Below, in pieces: positions 1 to 9,538 of a stretch of DNA of 64,000 nt; within the stretch, counting starts at the first letter, position 1; every line of letters begins with the position of its first letter. The notes beneath the pieces were generated by a model. That model worked only from the letters and a program-made list of their open reading frames with translations. It was not told the origin of the DNA and made no database searches. Origin of the DNA: Bartonella apihabitans (GTDB taxonomy: Bacteria > Pseudomonadota > Alphaproteobacteria > Rhizobiales > Rhizobiaceae); contig NZ_CP132387.1 of the NCBI RefSeq assembly GCF_030758755.1, positions 2,161,001-2,225,000 of the forward strand, given 5' to 3'. Made by a program: the position numbers and the translations under genes.

Positions 1-373
1 CACCACAAATAAGAGCAATCACAAGATCGTCGGGTGATAATCCTTGAACCAGTTTGACAAGCTTTTTTGCAGCCTTTAGCCCGTTTTTGTCCGGCAAAGG
101 GTGGGAAGCTTCCATAACTTCAATCGAACCAAGCTCTACACCACAACCGTAGCAAGTGACGACAGCGCCTTCGAGCTTGCCATAGCCAGCCTTGGCCCAA
201 AGTTTTTCAAGTGCCAAAGCCATGTGGGCAGAGCCTTTTCCGGCTCCGACAACAATTGTCCTGCCCTTCGGCTTTTTCGGCAAAAACTGTTCCATCAAAT
301 GTTCCGGATTGGCTGCCAAAACTGCACAATCAAAGAGTTCTTTTAAAAAACTGCGATCTGTGGAATTTATCAA
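1..373 (-). CDS. Glycerate 2-kinase, MOFRL/GckA family (partial, N-terminal part)
   Basis: The minus strand is open from 373 to the left edge. The protein reads like the start of DUF4147/MOFRL glycerate kinases, which phosphorylate D-glycerate to 2-phosphoglycerate: an AANPEHL stretch, then a glycine-rich VVGAGKGSAHMA segment near residues 42-53, then ASHPLPD. The start is a TTG at 373, chosen because GGGAGGAG lies just upstream and because the reading frame then covers the helix that precedes the glycine loop in this family; an internal ATG at 295 would lose it. The catalytic C-terminal domain lies outside the window. It is divergent from the DUF883 gene. Confidence 0.75.
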   Translation of the reverse strand, partial: MINSTDRSFLKELFDCAVLAANPEHLMEQFLPKKPKGRTIVVGAGKGSAHMALALEKLWAKAGYGKLEGAVVTCYGCGVELGSIEVMEASHPLPDKNGLKAAKKLVKLVQGLSPDDLVIALICG

Positions 374-551
374 TTGTTCTCCTCCCGAAAACCATAATTC
401 ATTTTGTTACTTCGGATTTTCGATTATAGTTTATTACTGACACAGTTTTTAGAAAAAAGTGGAAAAACTGAATGCGATAACTATGTAATTAAAGTACATC
501 GACGAAAATTATTCGTACGATCATTCATTCGCAAAAGCAGGAGAAACCGTT

Positions 552-863
552 ATGCCAAAAGAAAATGCAACGCCAACCGAAAAAAGTCTTCAGGAACAAT
601 TCGAACAACTCAAGAAAGAAGTGTCCAATATCCATTCGACACTCAATGATCTTGGCTCCGAAAAACTGACGGCTGCAAAAGGTAAAGCCGAAAAACTTTA
701 TGCTTCAGCCAAAGAAAATGGTGAAGAGGCCATTTCCCAGGCAAAAGAAAAAATTGATGATGTGCAGAGCCAGTTATGCAATTGCATCCGCGAAAAGCCG
801 GTTGCAAGCCTTGTTGCGGCAGCAGGTGTCGGCTTCGTTCTTGCTCTGTTGATGCGGCGTTAA
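552..863 (+). CDS. DUF883 family membrane-anchored protein (ElaB/YqjD-like)
   Basis: A 103-residue protein with a long, charged, helix-forming N-terminal region (about residues 1-80, rich in Glu, Lys, Ala) and one C-terminal hydrophobic segment ending in Arg-Arg, preceded by an REKPVASL motif. This layout is that of the DUF883 family, whose E. coli members YqjD and ElaB are inner-membrane proteins that bind ribosomes in stationary phase. A role here is inferred from the family only. AGGAG sits 8 bases before the ATG. It is followed after 3 bases by the next membrane protein gene, so the two form one operon. Confidence 0.75.
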   Translation: MPKENATPTEKSLQEQFEQLKKEVSNIHSTLNDLGSEKLTAAKGKAEKLYASAKENGEEAISQAKEKIDDVQSQLCNCIREKPVASLVAAAGVGFVLALLMRR

Positions 864-866
864 GAT

Positions 867-1304
867 ATGTGGCGGCTTATCGCGCCGCTTATGAGCGGTT
901 TGGCAAATGGCAGCGTAAAGACGGCAGTCAAATCAACACGCAATCAGGCAATTTGTTATTTTCTGATTGGATTATCGCTGTTTTTTGCGGTGATATTCTT
1001 ATGCGTTGTTGCATTCATTGCGCTGAGCTGGATTGTCTCGCCCATCTTATCGGCAACAATTATTTTTGCCTTTTGGCTTATCGTCGCGCTCGTGGTGTTT
1101 TTTATCGGCCGCGCCGTTTCGGCAAAGAGACGTAAAATCTATCAGCAACAGATGGACGATGAACGTTTCAATCTGGTCGCTGCTTCTCTGGTTGCCGCTG
1201 TTCCGGCCATTTTGAAAAATAAAAAAACGCTTGTGCTTGCGGTTCCTCTCATCGGACTTGCGGCTTTGATGTTCTGGAACAAAGACAAGAACTCCAAGTC
1301 CTGA
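867..1304 (+). CDS. Small membrane protein, phage-holin-like superfamily
   Basis: A 145-residue protein with two adjacent hydrophobic segments (about residues 28-52 and 58-82), a basic stretch SAKRRKIYQQQ, and a third hydrophobic segment near residues 118-135. DUF883 genes are often followed by such a 'phage holin family' partner (YqjE-like), which is what position and topology suggest here. The start codon lies 3 bases after the stop of the DUF883 gene. The operon ends at a hairpin terminator. No enzymatic motif is visible and the function is unknown. Confidence 0.65.
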   Translation: MWRLIAPLMSGLANGSVKTAVKSTRNQAICYFLIGLSLFFAVIFLCVVAFIALSWIVSPILSATIIFAFWLIVALVVFFIGRAVSAKRRKIYQQQMDDERFNLVAASLVAAVPAILKNKKTLVLAVPLIGLAALMFWNKDKNSKS

Positions 1305-1328
1305 GGGGCATGAAGGAATGATCTCATA

Positions 1329-1359
1329 AAAAACCGGTTGTAAAACAGCCGGTTTTTTT
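1329..1359 (+). terminator. Rho-independent terminator after the DUF883 operon
   Basis: An AACCGG/CCGGTT stem around an A-rich loop is followed by seven T. It lies between converging genes; the upstream A-run means it could also serve the minus-strand barrel gene. Confidence 0.7.
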
Positions 1360-1381
1360 ATGTCGTTCTTTTTGGCAAATT

Positions 1382-2113
1382 CTATTTAAAAGCGTATCTT
1401 ATTCCGACTTTGACATCGTGTGATGTCAAATGATCAAGCTTGAGCGTAGCGTCTTTTGAAAAATCGCCGGTTTTTGCATCTCCAAGATCGCTGTAACTAT
1501 ATCCGATATCAAGAATAACATTTCGCGTTAGTTTGACACCAACGCCTGCATGAATGGCCCAAGCAATATCCCAGTTGGTTTTTGACGAGGCCTCGTAGTG
1601 ATCACTGCCGGCATCAACTTCAAAATCGTTCATGCGGTTGGCACTCGCGCCAATTCCTGCCCCGATATAGGGCGTGACATTGTGATAGGTTACAAGGTCC
1701 GCATAAGCATTGGCCATGAGCACAATTGACGAAACATTGCCTTCATATTTCCGTATGTTTGAAAAACTTTGATCACGTGCACTAATTTTATTTTTTGCAT
1801 GATATTCGACTGTTCCATCAAGACGGACAATATCATTCATACGATAGCCCAAGCCTACTCCGCCAAGAAAAGCTTCATCCATGTCACTTTTATTTTTCCA
1901 GTGATAATCGCTATCCACACCAAAAGAGGGAAATTTATCGAGATGATCAGCATCTGCCATACTGACCCCGACATAGCCTTTCAGATAAAAAGGAACTGTT
2001 TCGGACGTAATGGCAACTTCCGGCACCTTGTCCAGATCAATACCCCCGGCGAGTGCAGGCATTGAACCAAGAACCGATATCGCCCCTCCAACAAGTGCAA
2101 CGCAAAATTTCAT
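1382..2113 (-). CDS. Outer-membrane beta-barrel protein (Omp25/Omp31, opacity-like family)
   Basis: A 243-residue secreted protein: signal peptide with hydrophobic core and PALAGG cleavage region (about residues 1-23), then a body of alternating aromatic/hydrophobic strands (LKGYVGVSM, LGGVGLGYRM, VTPYIGAGIGAS, WAIHAGVGVKL) and a terminal aromatic residue in RYAFK (Phe next to last), as expected for an eight-stranded barrel of the OmpA/Omp25/Omp31 porin-like superfamily. These are abundant surface proteins in Brucella and Bartonella. It is monocistronic and its upstream region carries a CtrA-type box. The ligand or exact function cannot be told from the sequence. Confidence 0.8.
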   Translation of the reverse strand: MKFCVALVGGAISVLGSMPALAGGIDLDKVPEVAITSETVPFYLKGYVGVSMADADHLDKFPSFGVDSDYHWKNKSDMDEAFLGGVGLGYRMNDIVRLDGTVEYHAKNKISARDQSFSNIRKYEGNVSSIVLMANAYADLVTYHNVTPYIGAGIGASANRMNDFEVDAGSDHYEASSKTNWDIAWAIHAGVGVKLTRNVILDIGYSYSDLGDAKTGDFSKDATLKLDHLTSHDVKVGIRYAFK

Positions 2114-2177
2114 GTAAAGCCTCTAAACAAGGCATTGAAGCCTCTCTCATTTCAAGAAGCTTTTTAAACATGATTGG

Positions 2178-2207
2178 TTAAGACGTTCTTAACCATAATT
2201 CTTAACC
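2178..2207 (-). promoter_or_regulatory. CtrA-type box upstream of the barrel gene
   Basis: TTAA-N7-TTAAC at 2178-2193 matches the full consensus of the cell-cycle regulator CtrA. It overlaps a second TTAACC half-site at 2202-2207. It lies about 65 bases before the ATG of the outer-membrane gene. Binding is inferred from the consensus only. Confidence 0.5.
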
Positions 2208-2245
2208 ACCTATTTTCCATAAATTAAAATGTCATCACGTCACAA

Positions 2246-2277
2246 AATAAAAAAGCAGTCCGACAGGGACTGCTTTA
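2246..2277 (-). terminator. Terminator of glmM
   Basis: A perfect 10-bp stem (AAAGCAGTCC and its complement, 2253-2262 with 2268-2277) with a 5-base loop is followed on the minus strand by a T-run. Confidence 0.8.
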
Positions 2278-2317
2278 AAAACTTATAAATTTAATCTGGA
2301 AGAGCAAAAATTTCCGG

Positions 2318-3670
2318 TTAAACGGCGTCTCTTACTTTTTTGAGCGCCTCGACAATCTCGTCAACCACATTTCCGATCAAACGTTCGTCATCCCCTTCCG
2401 CCATAACGCGGATAAGCGGTTCGGTTCCCGACGGGCGAATAACCAGTCGACCGTTTTTCCCCAAACGTTTTTCGGCATTTTTGATAACATCTTTGACATG
2501 AGCATCTTCAAGCGGTTTGCCTTCAGAAAAGCGGACGTTTTTCAAAACTTGTGGAACCGGCTCGAAGCGGTGACACAATTCGCTCATCGGTTTTTGTGAT
2601 TCTTTTGCACAACCCAATATTTGCAGAGATGTCACCAGACCATCTCCTGTTGTGCCATAGTCGGAAAGAACAATGTGACCCGATTGTTCACCACCGACAT
2701 TGAACCCATGCTGGCGCATATATTCGACAACATAGCGGTCACCAACCTTGGTTCTTGCCATGGTCAGTCCTTTTTGGGCGAGAAACCGTTCAAGCCCGAG
2801 ATTGGACATGACTGTTGCAACGATGCCGCCACCCCGTAAAAGACCATTTTCCAGCCAACGTTCGGCGACAACCGCCATTAACTGGTCACCGTCGATAATG
2901 GCTCCGGTTTCATCAACCATCACCACGCGGTCACCATCGCCATCAAGTGCGATTCCCGCATCTGCCCTCACCTCATGAACCTTCCGCATCAAAGCAATCG
3001 GGTGGGTCGAACCGCATTCTTCATTGATATTTGTGCCTGTCGGCTTGTCACTTAGTGTCACAACTTCCGCACCGAGCTCCCACAGAGCAAGTGGTGCTGC
3101 TTTATAGGCTGCACCATTGGCACAATCGACAACAATCCGCATACCGTCCAATCGGACATCGCGCGGCAATGTACGTTTGGCAAATTCGATATAACGATAA
3201 ATGTCACCTTCAACACGCTTTGCCCGACCGATTTGTGACTGGCCGGCAAGCTGGTTTGTCATGTCGGTTTCAATGAGTTTTTCGATTTTCAATTCGATTT
3301 CGTCGGAAAGTTTGAAACCGTCCGGACCGAACAATTTTATGCCATTATCGAAAAAAGGATTATGTGATGCCGAGATCATAACGCCAACATCGGCCCGCAG
3401 CGAACGGCAAAGCATTGCAACGGCAGGTGTCGGAATTGGCCCTAACAGAAATACTTCCATGCCACTGGCCGTAAAGCCTGCAACCATTGCATTTTCCAGC
3501 ATATAACCTGACAGGCGTGTATCTTTACCGATAACAACGCGTCCCGGCCGACCTTGGCTGCGAAAAAGAATACCTACCGCCATACCGACTTTCATAGCCA
3601 CATCTGCGGTCATCGGAAATGTATTGGCTTTTCCTCTTATTCCATCGGTACCGAAATATTTAAACGCCAT
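2318..3670 (-). CDS. glmM: Phosphoglucosamine mutase
   Basis: 450 residues that match GlmM throughout. The enzyme converts glucosamine-6-phosphate to glucosamine-1-phosphate for UDP-GlcNAc, the precursor of peptidoglycan and LPS. Visible motifs are [10 protein letters not shown] at the N-terminus, the catalytic phosphoserine loop SASHNP near residue 102, the metal loop DGDGDR, the sugar-binding GGEQSGH and the phosphate-binding RPSGTEP near the C-terminus. The start was set at the ATG at 3670, which has AAGGA 8 bases upstream; an in-frame TTG at 3691 would add only seven residues. It lies downstream of ftsH on the same strand, as in other Rhizobiales, but a terminator separates the two. Confidence 0.97.
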   Translation of the reverse strand: MAFKYFGTDGIRGKANTFPMTADVAMKVGMAVGILFRSQGRPGRVVIGKDTRLSGYMLENAMVAGFTASGMEVFLLGPIPTPAVAMLCRSLRADVGVMISASHNPFFDNGIKLFGPDGFKLSDEIELKIEKLIETDMTNQLAGQSQIGRAKRVEGDIYRYIEFAKRTLPRDVRLDGMRIVVDCANGAAYKAAPLALWELGAEVVTLSDKPTGTNINEECGSTHPIALMRKVHEVRADAGIALDGDGDRVVMVDETGAIIDGDQLMAVVAERWLENGLLRGGGIVATVMSNLGLERFLAQKGLTMARTKVGDRYVVEYMRQHGFNVGGEQSGHIVLSDYGTTGDGLVTSLQILGCAKESQKPMSELCHRFEPVPQVLKNVRFSEGKPLEDAHVKDVIKNAEKRLGKNGRLVIRPSGTEPLIRVMAEGDDERLIGNVVDEIVEALKKVRDAV

Positions 3671-3845
3671 TATATTTTCCTTTTTCGACAAAATTGAAAA
3701 TCGATAAAATTCTGCCAGCTACTCATACACCTGTTTCTTTTGTTTCGATTAACAATTTTTAAGCCAAAAACCAATGATTTCCTCTATTAACAAAGCTGAT
3801 AAAAGCCGGAATTATCAAGACAAGGTTAACGTAGCGGCACTTGAA

Positions 3846-3882
3846 CAAAATAAAAGCGACTTGAGTTTATCAAGCCGCTTTG
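3846..3882 (-). terminator. Terminator of ftsH
   Basis: On the minus strand an AAAGCGGCTTGA / TCAAGTCGCTTT stem with one wobble position is followed by TTTATTTT, just after the ftsH stop codon. Confidence 0.75.
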
Positions 3883-3902
3883 ACGTTTTTTTAAAATAAA
3901 GT

Positions 3903-6069
3903 TCAGGCCTTTTTATCATCCGGATTGTCAGTGCCGGTTTCTGTTTCTGCCGATTTTTTTGTTGGTTTTTCAACTTTTTTTACCGGTTTTTCGGACTTTT
4001 CCGACTTTGACGTTTTTGTTGTCCCTGTCGTTTTTGTCGTTTTTGTCGTCTTTCTGGTCCTTGCCGGCTTTTTCTCAACCGCAGCTTTTGCTGTTTCGGA
4101 CTTGTCGGAAGAATCCTGCTTTTCATCAACTTTATCGGTCGAATGGGAAACAGCTTTTGCCCTTACCACAACCGACTTCGCATGATCGGCTTTGGATTTT
4201 TCAGGCGTTTTTCCGGCTTTCGGAACACTTGAAACATGCGGGGTCGGCGAATCCTTGCCCATATCGCGTGATGGCGGTTTGCCGTTGATAACTTCCTGAA
4301 TTTCGGCTCCTGTAAGGGTTTCGTATTCAAGCAAACCTTCGGCAAGAGCAACCCATTGTTTCTTCTTCGACGTCAAGGTTTGCTTTGCTGTCTGATAGGC
4401 TTCGTCGATAAGACGACGAATTTCGGCATCAATAACCCTTGCCGTCTCTTCCGAAACCTGCTGGTTACGCCCGCCTCCCTGATACATATCTTCCTGACTT
4501 TCGCCATAAGTAACCTTACCGAGTTCATCGGAAAAGCCCCAGCGTGTGACCATCGCACGGGCAAGTTTTGTTGCCTGTTCGATGTCGGAGGATGCACCGG
4601 AAGTGATGTTATCCTTGCCGAACTTCAATTCTTCGGCAACACGGCCACCCATCATGATTGCCAGACGCGAAATCATGTAGCGGTAACTCATCGAATATTT
4701 GTCACCCTCCGGCAATTGCATAACCATACCGAGTGCGCGACCACGCGGGACAATTGTTGCTTTGTGCACCGGATCGGCTGCCGGCATATTGATTGCGATA
4801 ATGGCGTGTCCGGCTTCGTGAAAAGCTGTCAGCTCTTTTTCTGCCGGTGTCATGGCCGAATGGCGTTCGGCTCCCATCATGACCTTATCTTTGGCATCCT
4901 CGAATTCCTGCATGGTGACCAGACGTTTGTCACGACGGGCTGCCATAAGTGCTGCTTCATTGACAAGGTTCATCAAATCGGCACCGGAAAATCCGGGCGT
5001 ACCGCGTGCCACAATCTTCAAGTCGACATTGGGTGCCAAAGGCACGTTGCGAACATGGACTTTAAGAATTTCCTCACGTCCTGCAACATCGGGATTGGGA
5101 ACAACCACCTGCCGGTCAAAACGACCCGGACGCAACAATGCCGGATCAAGAACATCGGGACGGTTGGTCGCGGCAATCAGAATAATGCTTTCATTCGGCT
5201 CGAACCCGTCCATTTCGACAAGAAGTTGGTTCAATGTTTGTTCACGTTCATCATTACCACCGCCGAAACCGGCACCACGATGACGACCGACAGCATCGAT
5301 TTCATCAATGAAAATGATACATGGTGCATTCTTCTTCGCCTGTTCGAACATGTCGCGAACGCGGCTTGCACCAACACCGACAAACATTTCGACAAAATCC
5401 GAACCGGAAATTGTGAAGAACGGCACATTGGCTTCACCGGCAACGGAGCGGGCCAGCAATGTTTTACCGGTTCCGGGACGAACCAACAAGCAAAACACCG
5501 CGCGGAATACGACCGCCAAGACGCTGGAACTTTTGCGGTTCGCGCAAAAATTCGACAATTTCCTGTAGATCCTGTTTGGCTTCGTCGACGCCAGCGACAT
5601 CTTTGAATGTCACACGACCATGCGCTTCGGTGAGCAATTTTGCCTTGGATTTACCAAAGCCCATCGCACCGCGTGCGCCGCCTTGCATCTGACGCATAAA
5701 GAAAATCCATACGCCGATAAGAATGACAACCGGCAGAAGCGTGATGAGCAAATTCATGAATGTGCTATTGCCCGTGCTTTCCGGTTGGGCTCTGACATTG
5801 ACGTTTTTGCTTTCAAGACGAGTGACAAGACCGGGATCATTGGGTGCAAAGGAAAGAACCGTTCTGTTATCGTTTGTGATACCGGTCAAACGTTGACCTT
5901 GAATGGTAACAGTTTTGATTTCTTTATTATCGACCCGTTTCAGAAAATCTGAATAAGTAATCTCTCCTGTGCCACCTTGCTGACTATTTCCGTTAAAAAA
6001 CGAAAATAAAGTAATCAATAAGAGTGCGATGATCCCCCATATCAGGAAGGAACGATAATTTGGATTCAT
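3903..6069 (-). pseudogene. ftsH: ATP-dependent zinc metalloprotease FtsH, frameshifted in Walker A
   Basis: FtsH is the membrane-bound AAA+ protease that extracts and degrades membrane and regulatory proteins. Both halves are present and well conserved: an N-terminal membrane segment (about residues 9-25), periplasmic domain, second membrane segment, AAA domain with [11 protein letters not shown] and the arginine-finger region [10 protein letters not shown], and the zinc site HEAGH near residue 416. The two halves lie in different frames, joined at 5478-5481: after LLVG the family has Pro-Pro-Gly-Thr-Gly-Lys-Thr, but four bases replace the first Pro codon. One extra base would explain it. 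The C-terminus has an unusual tail of about 110 residues rich in Lys, Thr and Ser. If real the gene is dead; a sequence error is more likely because the rest is unblemished. Start ATG at 6069. Confidence 0.9.
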
Positions 6070-6189
6070 ATTAGGTCCACTCAATCTATTTCGCTCTATT
6101 GGCTATTACGCTCTATTGGATAAATTTTAATGTAACATATGTGCTTGAGGTTGCCTTGCCAAGGCTGAACATGAGCTTTTCATAATGTT

Positions 6190-7539
6190 TCATCCAGCTT
6201 TTTGGTCATTTTCTTGCGATGTCGACAATGTCATTTCAAAAAAACGGCTTAATATTTTAAAAAGCGGGTAATCATCAGAAGAGATCAGCCAACCGAACGG
6301 GCGCATGAATCTCTTGCAGGTGAGATTTTCGGCATGAACAAGTTTTCCGGTAAGAGCCGGAATATCAATTCCCGACCGGCTGAAAATTGCCAATGCTGTC
6401 TGTAGTGACAGAAAATGGATCGAACGGGGGTTTATATCTTCTTCCCGCGCTACGGACTTTATATCGCAAAGAGAGGGAACATTTACCCGTACAGCATTGT
6501 CTGACCGGTTATCAATACGATAACGCCCATCCCAAATGATCGAAGATTGGGCACCGGCAACACTTGCTGATTGGTTTCTCGCCTCGCGCCACAATCTGAT
6601 ATTTTTACCGTTGAGCTCAATGACTGTTCCAAGCAACGTAAAATGATAAAGAGCCGTCCGTTTCTTCATGAGCTGGGTTTTCAAAAACTCGACCTGCGAA
6701 TCGCTCGCGAGAACCTGCGAACCGCCAATGATGGAAGCGAGAGCCCCCATGACAAAAGGAAACTCCGGGTCATTCAACTGTTCTTCCGACACCGCGCTAA
6801 TCGTACATAAGGCATGTTGCATTGTTATGTCGAGTTTACCGATGAGATCGGCTGCGGCTTTACTTTGTGTGCGCCTGAAAATGGCCGCTTCGTCAACTTT
6901 TTTTGCAATGGCATCAACATCCTCGTCTTTGAGGCGTTTGCGAATGCGTACCCGTTCATAATGCGGATTTTCATTTGTCGGGTCGTCGATCCAATCCTGT
7001 TTGATGGAGCGCAAATATTCACGCAACTCTTGCCGTTTCACTCCGAGGAGAGGCCGGATCAAGCGTATTTTACGCATGAGAAGCGATTCTCGCGGCATAC
7101 AGGCAAGGCCGCGATGGCTACCGCGATGCAACCGCATTTCGTAAGTTTCTGCCTGATCATTCAAGGTATGACCGGTCATAATGACACTCGCCCCGACTTT
7201 TTCAGCAACAGAAAAAAGCAAGCCATAACGTGCTATTCTCGCTTCATGGGACAAAGCTGTTTGCGGTTTTGCATCTGCCCAGCAAACCGTTTCATGTCTC
7301 ACGTGAAGACGATCACATAATTTTCCGACTTCTTCGGCCTCTGCGGCTGATTCAGGCCGTAAACGATGGTCGACTGTGACAGCGAGAAGTTCGGGGGGAT
7401 TTTCAAGACCTTTCAGATAGTCACGCAGAAGAAACAGGAGAGACGTTGAATCCCCGCCCCCTGAAACCGCAGCAATGACTATTTTACAGTTTTCGAAATC
7501 TGAAGGCTGAAAGAGTTTTTTGAAATCTATTATTGACAC
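6190..7539 (-). CDS. tilS: tRNA(Ile)-lysidine synthase
   Basis: 449 residues. TilS uses ATP and lysine to modify the wobble C of the tRNA-Ile that reads AUA. The PP-loop motif SGGGDS lies near residue 25, followed by VDHRLRPESAAEAEEV and TGHTLNDQAET, all typical of the N-terminal ATP-pyrophosphatase domain; RPLLGVKRQELREYL and DPTNENPHYERVRIRK are the tRNA-contact region. The start is the GTG at 7539, which overlaps the cpoB stop codon; a longer frame to 7629 lies inside cpoB and adds residues not seen in the family. Position between cpoB and ftsH is the usual one in Rhizobiales. Confidence 0.92.
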   Translation of the reverse strand: MSIIDFKKLFQPSDFENCKIVIAAVSGGGDSTSLLFLLRDYLKGLENPPELLAVTVDHRLRPESAAEAEEVGKLCDRLHVRHETVCWADAKPQTALSHEARIARYGLLFSVAEKVGASVIMTGHTLNDQAETYEMRLHRGSHRGLACMPRESLLMRKIRLIRPLLGVKRQELREYLRSIKQDWIDDPTNENPHYERVRIRKRLKDEDVDAIAKKVDEAAIFRRTQSKAAADLIGKLDITMQHALCTISAVSEEQLNDPEFPFVMGALASIIGGSQVLASDSQVEFLKTQLMKKRTALYHFTLLGTVIELNGKNIRLWREARNQSASVAGAQSSIIWDGRYRIDNRSDNAVRVNVPSLCDIKSVAREEDINPRSIHFLSLQTALAIFSRSGIDIPALTGKLVHAENLTCKRFMRPFGWLISSDDYPLFKILSRFFEMTLSTSQENDQKAG

Positions 7540-8579
7540 TTGTTGCGACTTTGCTCGTCCTTGACACGTTTCAAAACTGCCGGATCTACAGTTTTGTAAC
7601 GTTTTGTCACTTCGGCAAAGGTTGCGCAAGCCACTTTCTGTTCATCAAGATGAGCCATGCTCATACCAAGTTTCAACAGATTTTCCGGTTCACGCGGTGA
7701 ATCTTTGTAATTACGCTGCACATCAATATAGGCTTGTGCCGCTTCACGATAGCGCTTCTGACCGAAAAGAGATTCGCCAAGCCAGAAACTTGCGTCGGCT
7801 ATTTGCGGGTCGGTGGAATAGCGTTCCTGAAAAGCACGAAAATCGGCTTCCGCTGAACGGTAATCACCGGCAAGGATATTTTTATAACCGATATCATAAA
7901 GCTCTTTTGCACTGGTTGTTTGTGGAACCGTCGGCAATGCTGTTGCGGTTTGCGTGCCCGACTGGCCTTGAGAACCGGTGTCTACTGCATCCTTATTGAC
8001 ACTTCCATTAAGAACATTGCCATTCTTGTCAAATTCAATCGAGCCGAGATCTTTAGGCGCTTCTTGCGGATTTATTTTTTGTCCATTTTCGCTGTTTTGA
8101 GGAACACTGTTTCCTGTAGCCCCTTCAACGGAGCTTCCGGTAACAGATTTTCCAGTATTTGCTGTTGCTGCAGATGACTGGGATGACGACGGAAGTGACT
8201 GGGCTTGTTGCGACGATGAAGGCTGTTGCGTAGAAGAAGCAGAACCAGCCGAACCTCCCTGCAATTGGCGCAATTGTTCCTGCATCTGCAGAACCATAAA
8301 ATTGAGCTCTTCTACTTTTCCTGTAAGTTCACGCACCTGTTGTTGAAGATCGGTAACGCGGCTATCGGGTTGCGGAGACATTTGTACTGTCTCGCTTTCA
8401 ACAGTTTTTTTCTTGCCAAAAGGAAAAAGCCCGTTTGCAAATGACGACCCGCCTTGCTCTGACGACGCGCTATAACATGGCACAAGCACCGACCACGATA
8501 AAGCCTGAGCGAGTACGACCGTTGTAGCCAAACGTTTTACCGAACATGCCAATAAATGTGGGGATGAAAGAAAACGCAT
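7530..8579 (-). CDS. cpoB: Cell division coordinator CpoB (YbgF), Tol-Pal system protein
   Basis: 349 residues. CpoB is periplasmic and links outer-membrane constriction by Tol-Pal with septal peptidoglycan synthesis. The N-terminus has a signal-like hydrophobic region ending near residue 38. A coiled coil (about 72-108, DLQQQVRELTGKVEELN and on) is the trimerisation segment. A Ser/Gln-rich linker follows, then TPR repeats from about 220 (ELYDIGYKNILAGDYRSAEADFRAF, SFWLGESLFGQKRYREAAQAY). It lies downstream of pal after a terminator, and its end overlaps tilS. Confidence 0.93.
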   Translation of the reverse strand: MRFLSSPHLLACSVKRLATTVVLAQALSWSVLVPCYSASSEQGGSSFANGLFPFGKKKTVESETVQMSPQPDSRVTDLQQQVRELTGKVEELNFMVLQMQEQLRQLQGGSAGSASSTQQPSSSQQAQSLPSSSQSSAATANTGKSVTGSSVEGATGNSVPQNSENGQKINPQEAPKDLGSIEFDKNGNVLNGSVNKDAVDTGSQGQSGTQTATALPTVPQTTSAKELYDIGYKNILAGDYRSAEADFRAFQERYSTDPQIADASFWLGESLFGQKRYREAAQAYIDVQRNYKDSPREPENLLKLGMSMAHLDEQKVACATFAEVTKRYKTVDPAVLKRVKDEQSRNKCQ

Positions 8580-8638
8580 AGCTTTGTCCTTTTATGTTCG
8601 CACCAATTTTGGTTATCAAGCAACTTCGGCGGAAGTTT

Positions 8639-8669
8639 GACAAAAAAAAACGGCCTTTTAAGGGGCCGT
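8639..8669 (-). terminator. Terminator of pal
   Basis: On the minus strand an ACGGCC/GGCCGT stem around an A-rich loop is followed by nine T. Confidence 0.8.
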
Positions 8670-8695
8670 CTTTAACATTGGAATAAAAATGTAAA

Positions 8696-9187
8696 TTAGC
8701 GTGCGTTGTTCAAGACTGTAACAGCGCGACGGTTCTGGTTCCAGCACTGCGGAGCATCACAAACAGCAACCGGACGTTCCTTCCCGTAGGAAATGGTCCG
8801 CATGCGGTTCGCGGCAACACCCTGTGAAATCAAATAATCGCGGGCGGCAACAGCACGACGCTGGCCAAGAGCGATATTGTATTCGCGTGTGCCACGTTCA
8901 TCGGCATGACCTTCGACAGTGATGGTGTATTGCGGATAACGCTGCAACCATTGTGCCTGACGTGTCAATGTCTGCTGGGCATCGGCACGAATGCTGGATG
9001 AATCAAGATCAAAGAATACGCGGTCACCAACGTTGACTGTAAAGTCCTGCGCTGATCCCGGTTTTGCGTTGTTCAGTCCCAGCGCATTCGGGTCATTCAG
9101 GCCGTGTTTGGCGCAGCCAGCGAGAGTTAGCGATAGGACAAATGCTATAGCAAGCGGATTGCGAGCAAGTTTTTGGAAACGGCCCAT
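8696..9187 (-). CDS. pal: Peptidoglycan-associated lipoprotein Pal
   Basis: 163 residues. Pal is the outer-membrane lipoprotein of the Tol-Pal complex. A signal peptide with lipobox LAGC (Cys near residue 25) is followed by a short linker and an OmpA-like peptidoglycan-binding domain: VFFDLDSSSIRADA, then TVEGHADERGTREYNIALGQRRA with the residues that contact diaminopimelate, and RTISYGKERPVAVC near the C-terminus. It lies between tolB and cpoB and has its own terminator. Confidence 0.96.
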   Translation of the reverse strand: MGRFQKLARNPLAIAFVLSLTLAGCAKHGLNDPNALGLNNAKPGSAQDFTVNVGDRVFFDLDSSSIRADAQQTLTRQAQWLQRYPQYTITVEGHADERGTREYNIALGQRRAVAARDYLISQGVAANRMRTISYGKERPVAVCDAPQCWNQNRRAVTVLNNAR

Positions 9188-9538
9188 GTGCCGAGACTCC
9201 TTAAAAGTTAGCGGTTGATTTCAAGGCTTTTAGCTTGATTTGCTTAAAAAGCTCTCAACACGCATGGTTAATGAATACTTACGCATCACTTTTTTATAAA
9301 AAATACAAATCCACCGGTTGCTCGCTGATTGAGGCGGAAAGACGGCGGATGTGATTTTCCTTAGCGCGAAATGAGTAAAAAGTCCAATAGCAAGTTAAAC
9401 GGAAAAGCCGTTAAATAAAAACGCCGCTTTAAAACTTTTAAAGCGGCGTTGAAACCAATTTCTTTTCTTGTTCTGGCCAACACAATCAATCAGCCGAAAA
9501 ACCTCGAAGCCTGTTCAATAGGACTTGCGGCGTTGCTT
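9188..9538. other. pal-tolB intergenic region with tolB terminator
   Basis: 351 bases without a convincing gene. A near-perfect stem (AACGCCGCTTTAAAA and its complement, 9420-9450) followed on the minus strand by TTTTTATTT is the tolB terminator. The rest, up to the pal start, presumably holds the separate pal promoter, implied by the terminator. Confidence 0.7.

Noticed and set aside
4356..5606. A 416-codon plus-strand ORF antisense to ftsH
   Set aside because: It is a mirror of the ftsH reading frame with Cys/His/Asn-rich composition and no family resemblance; long shadows are common opposite conserved genes.
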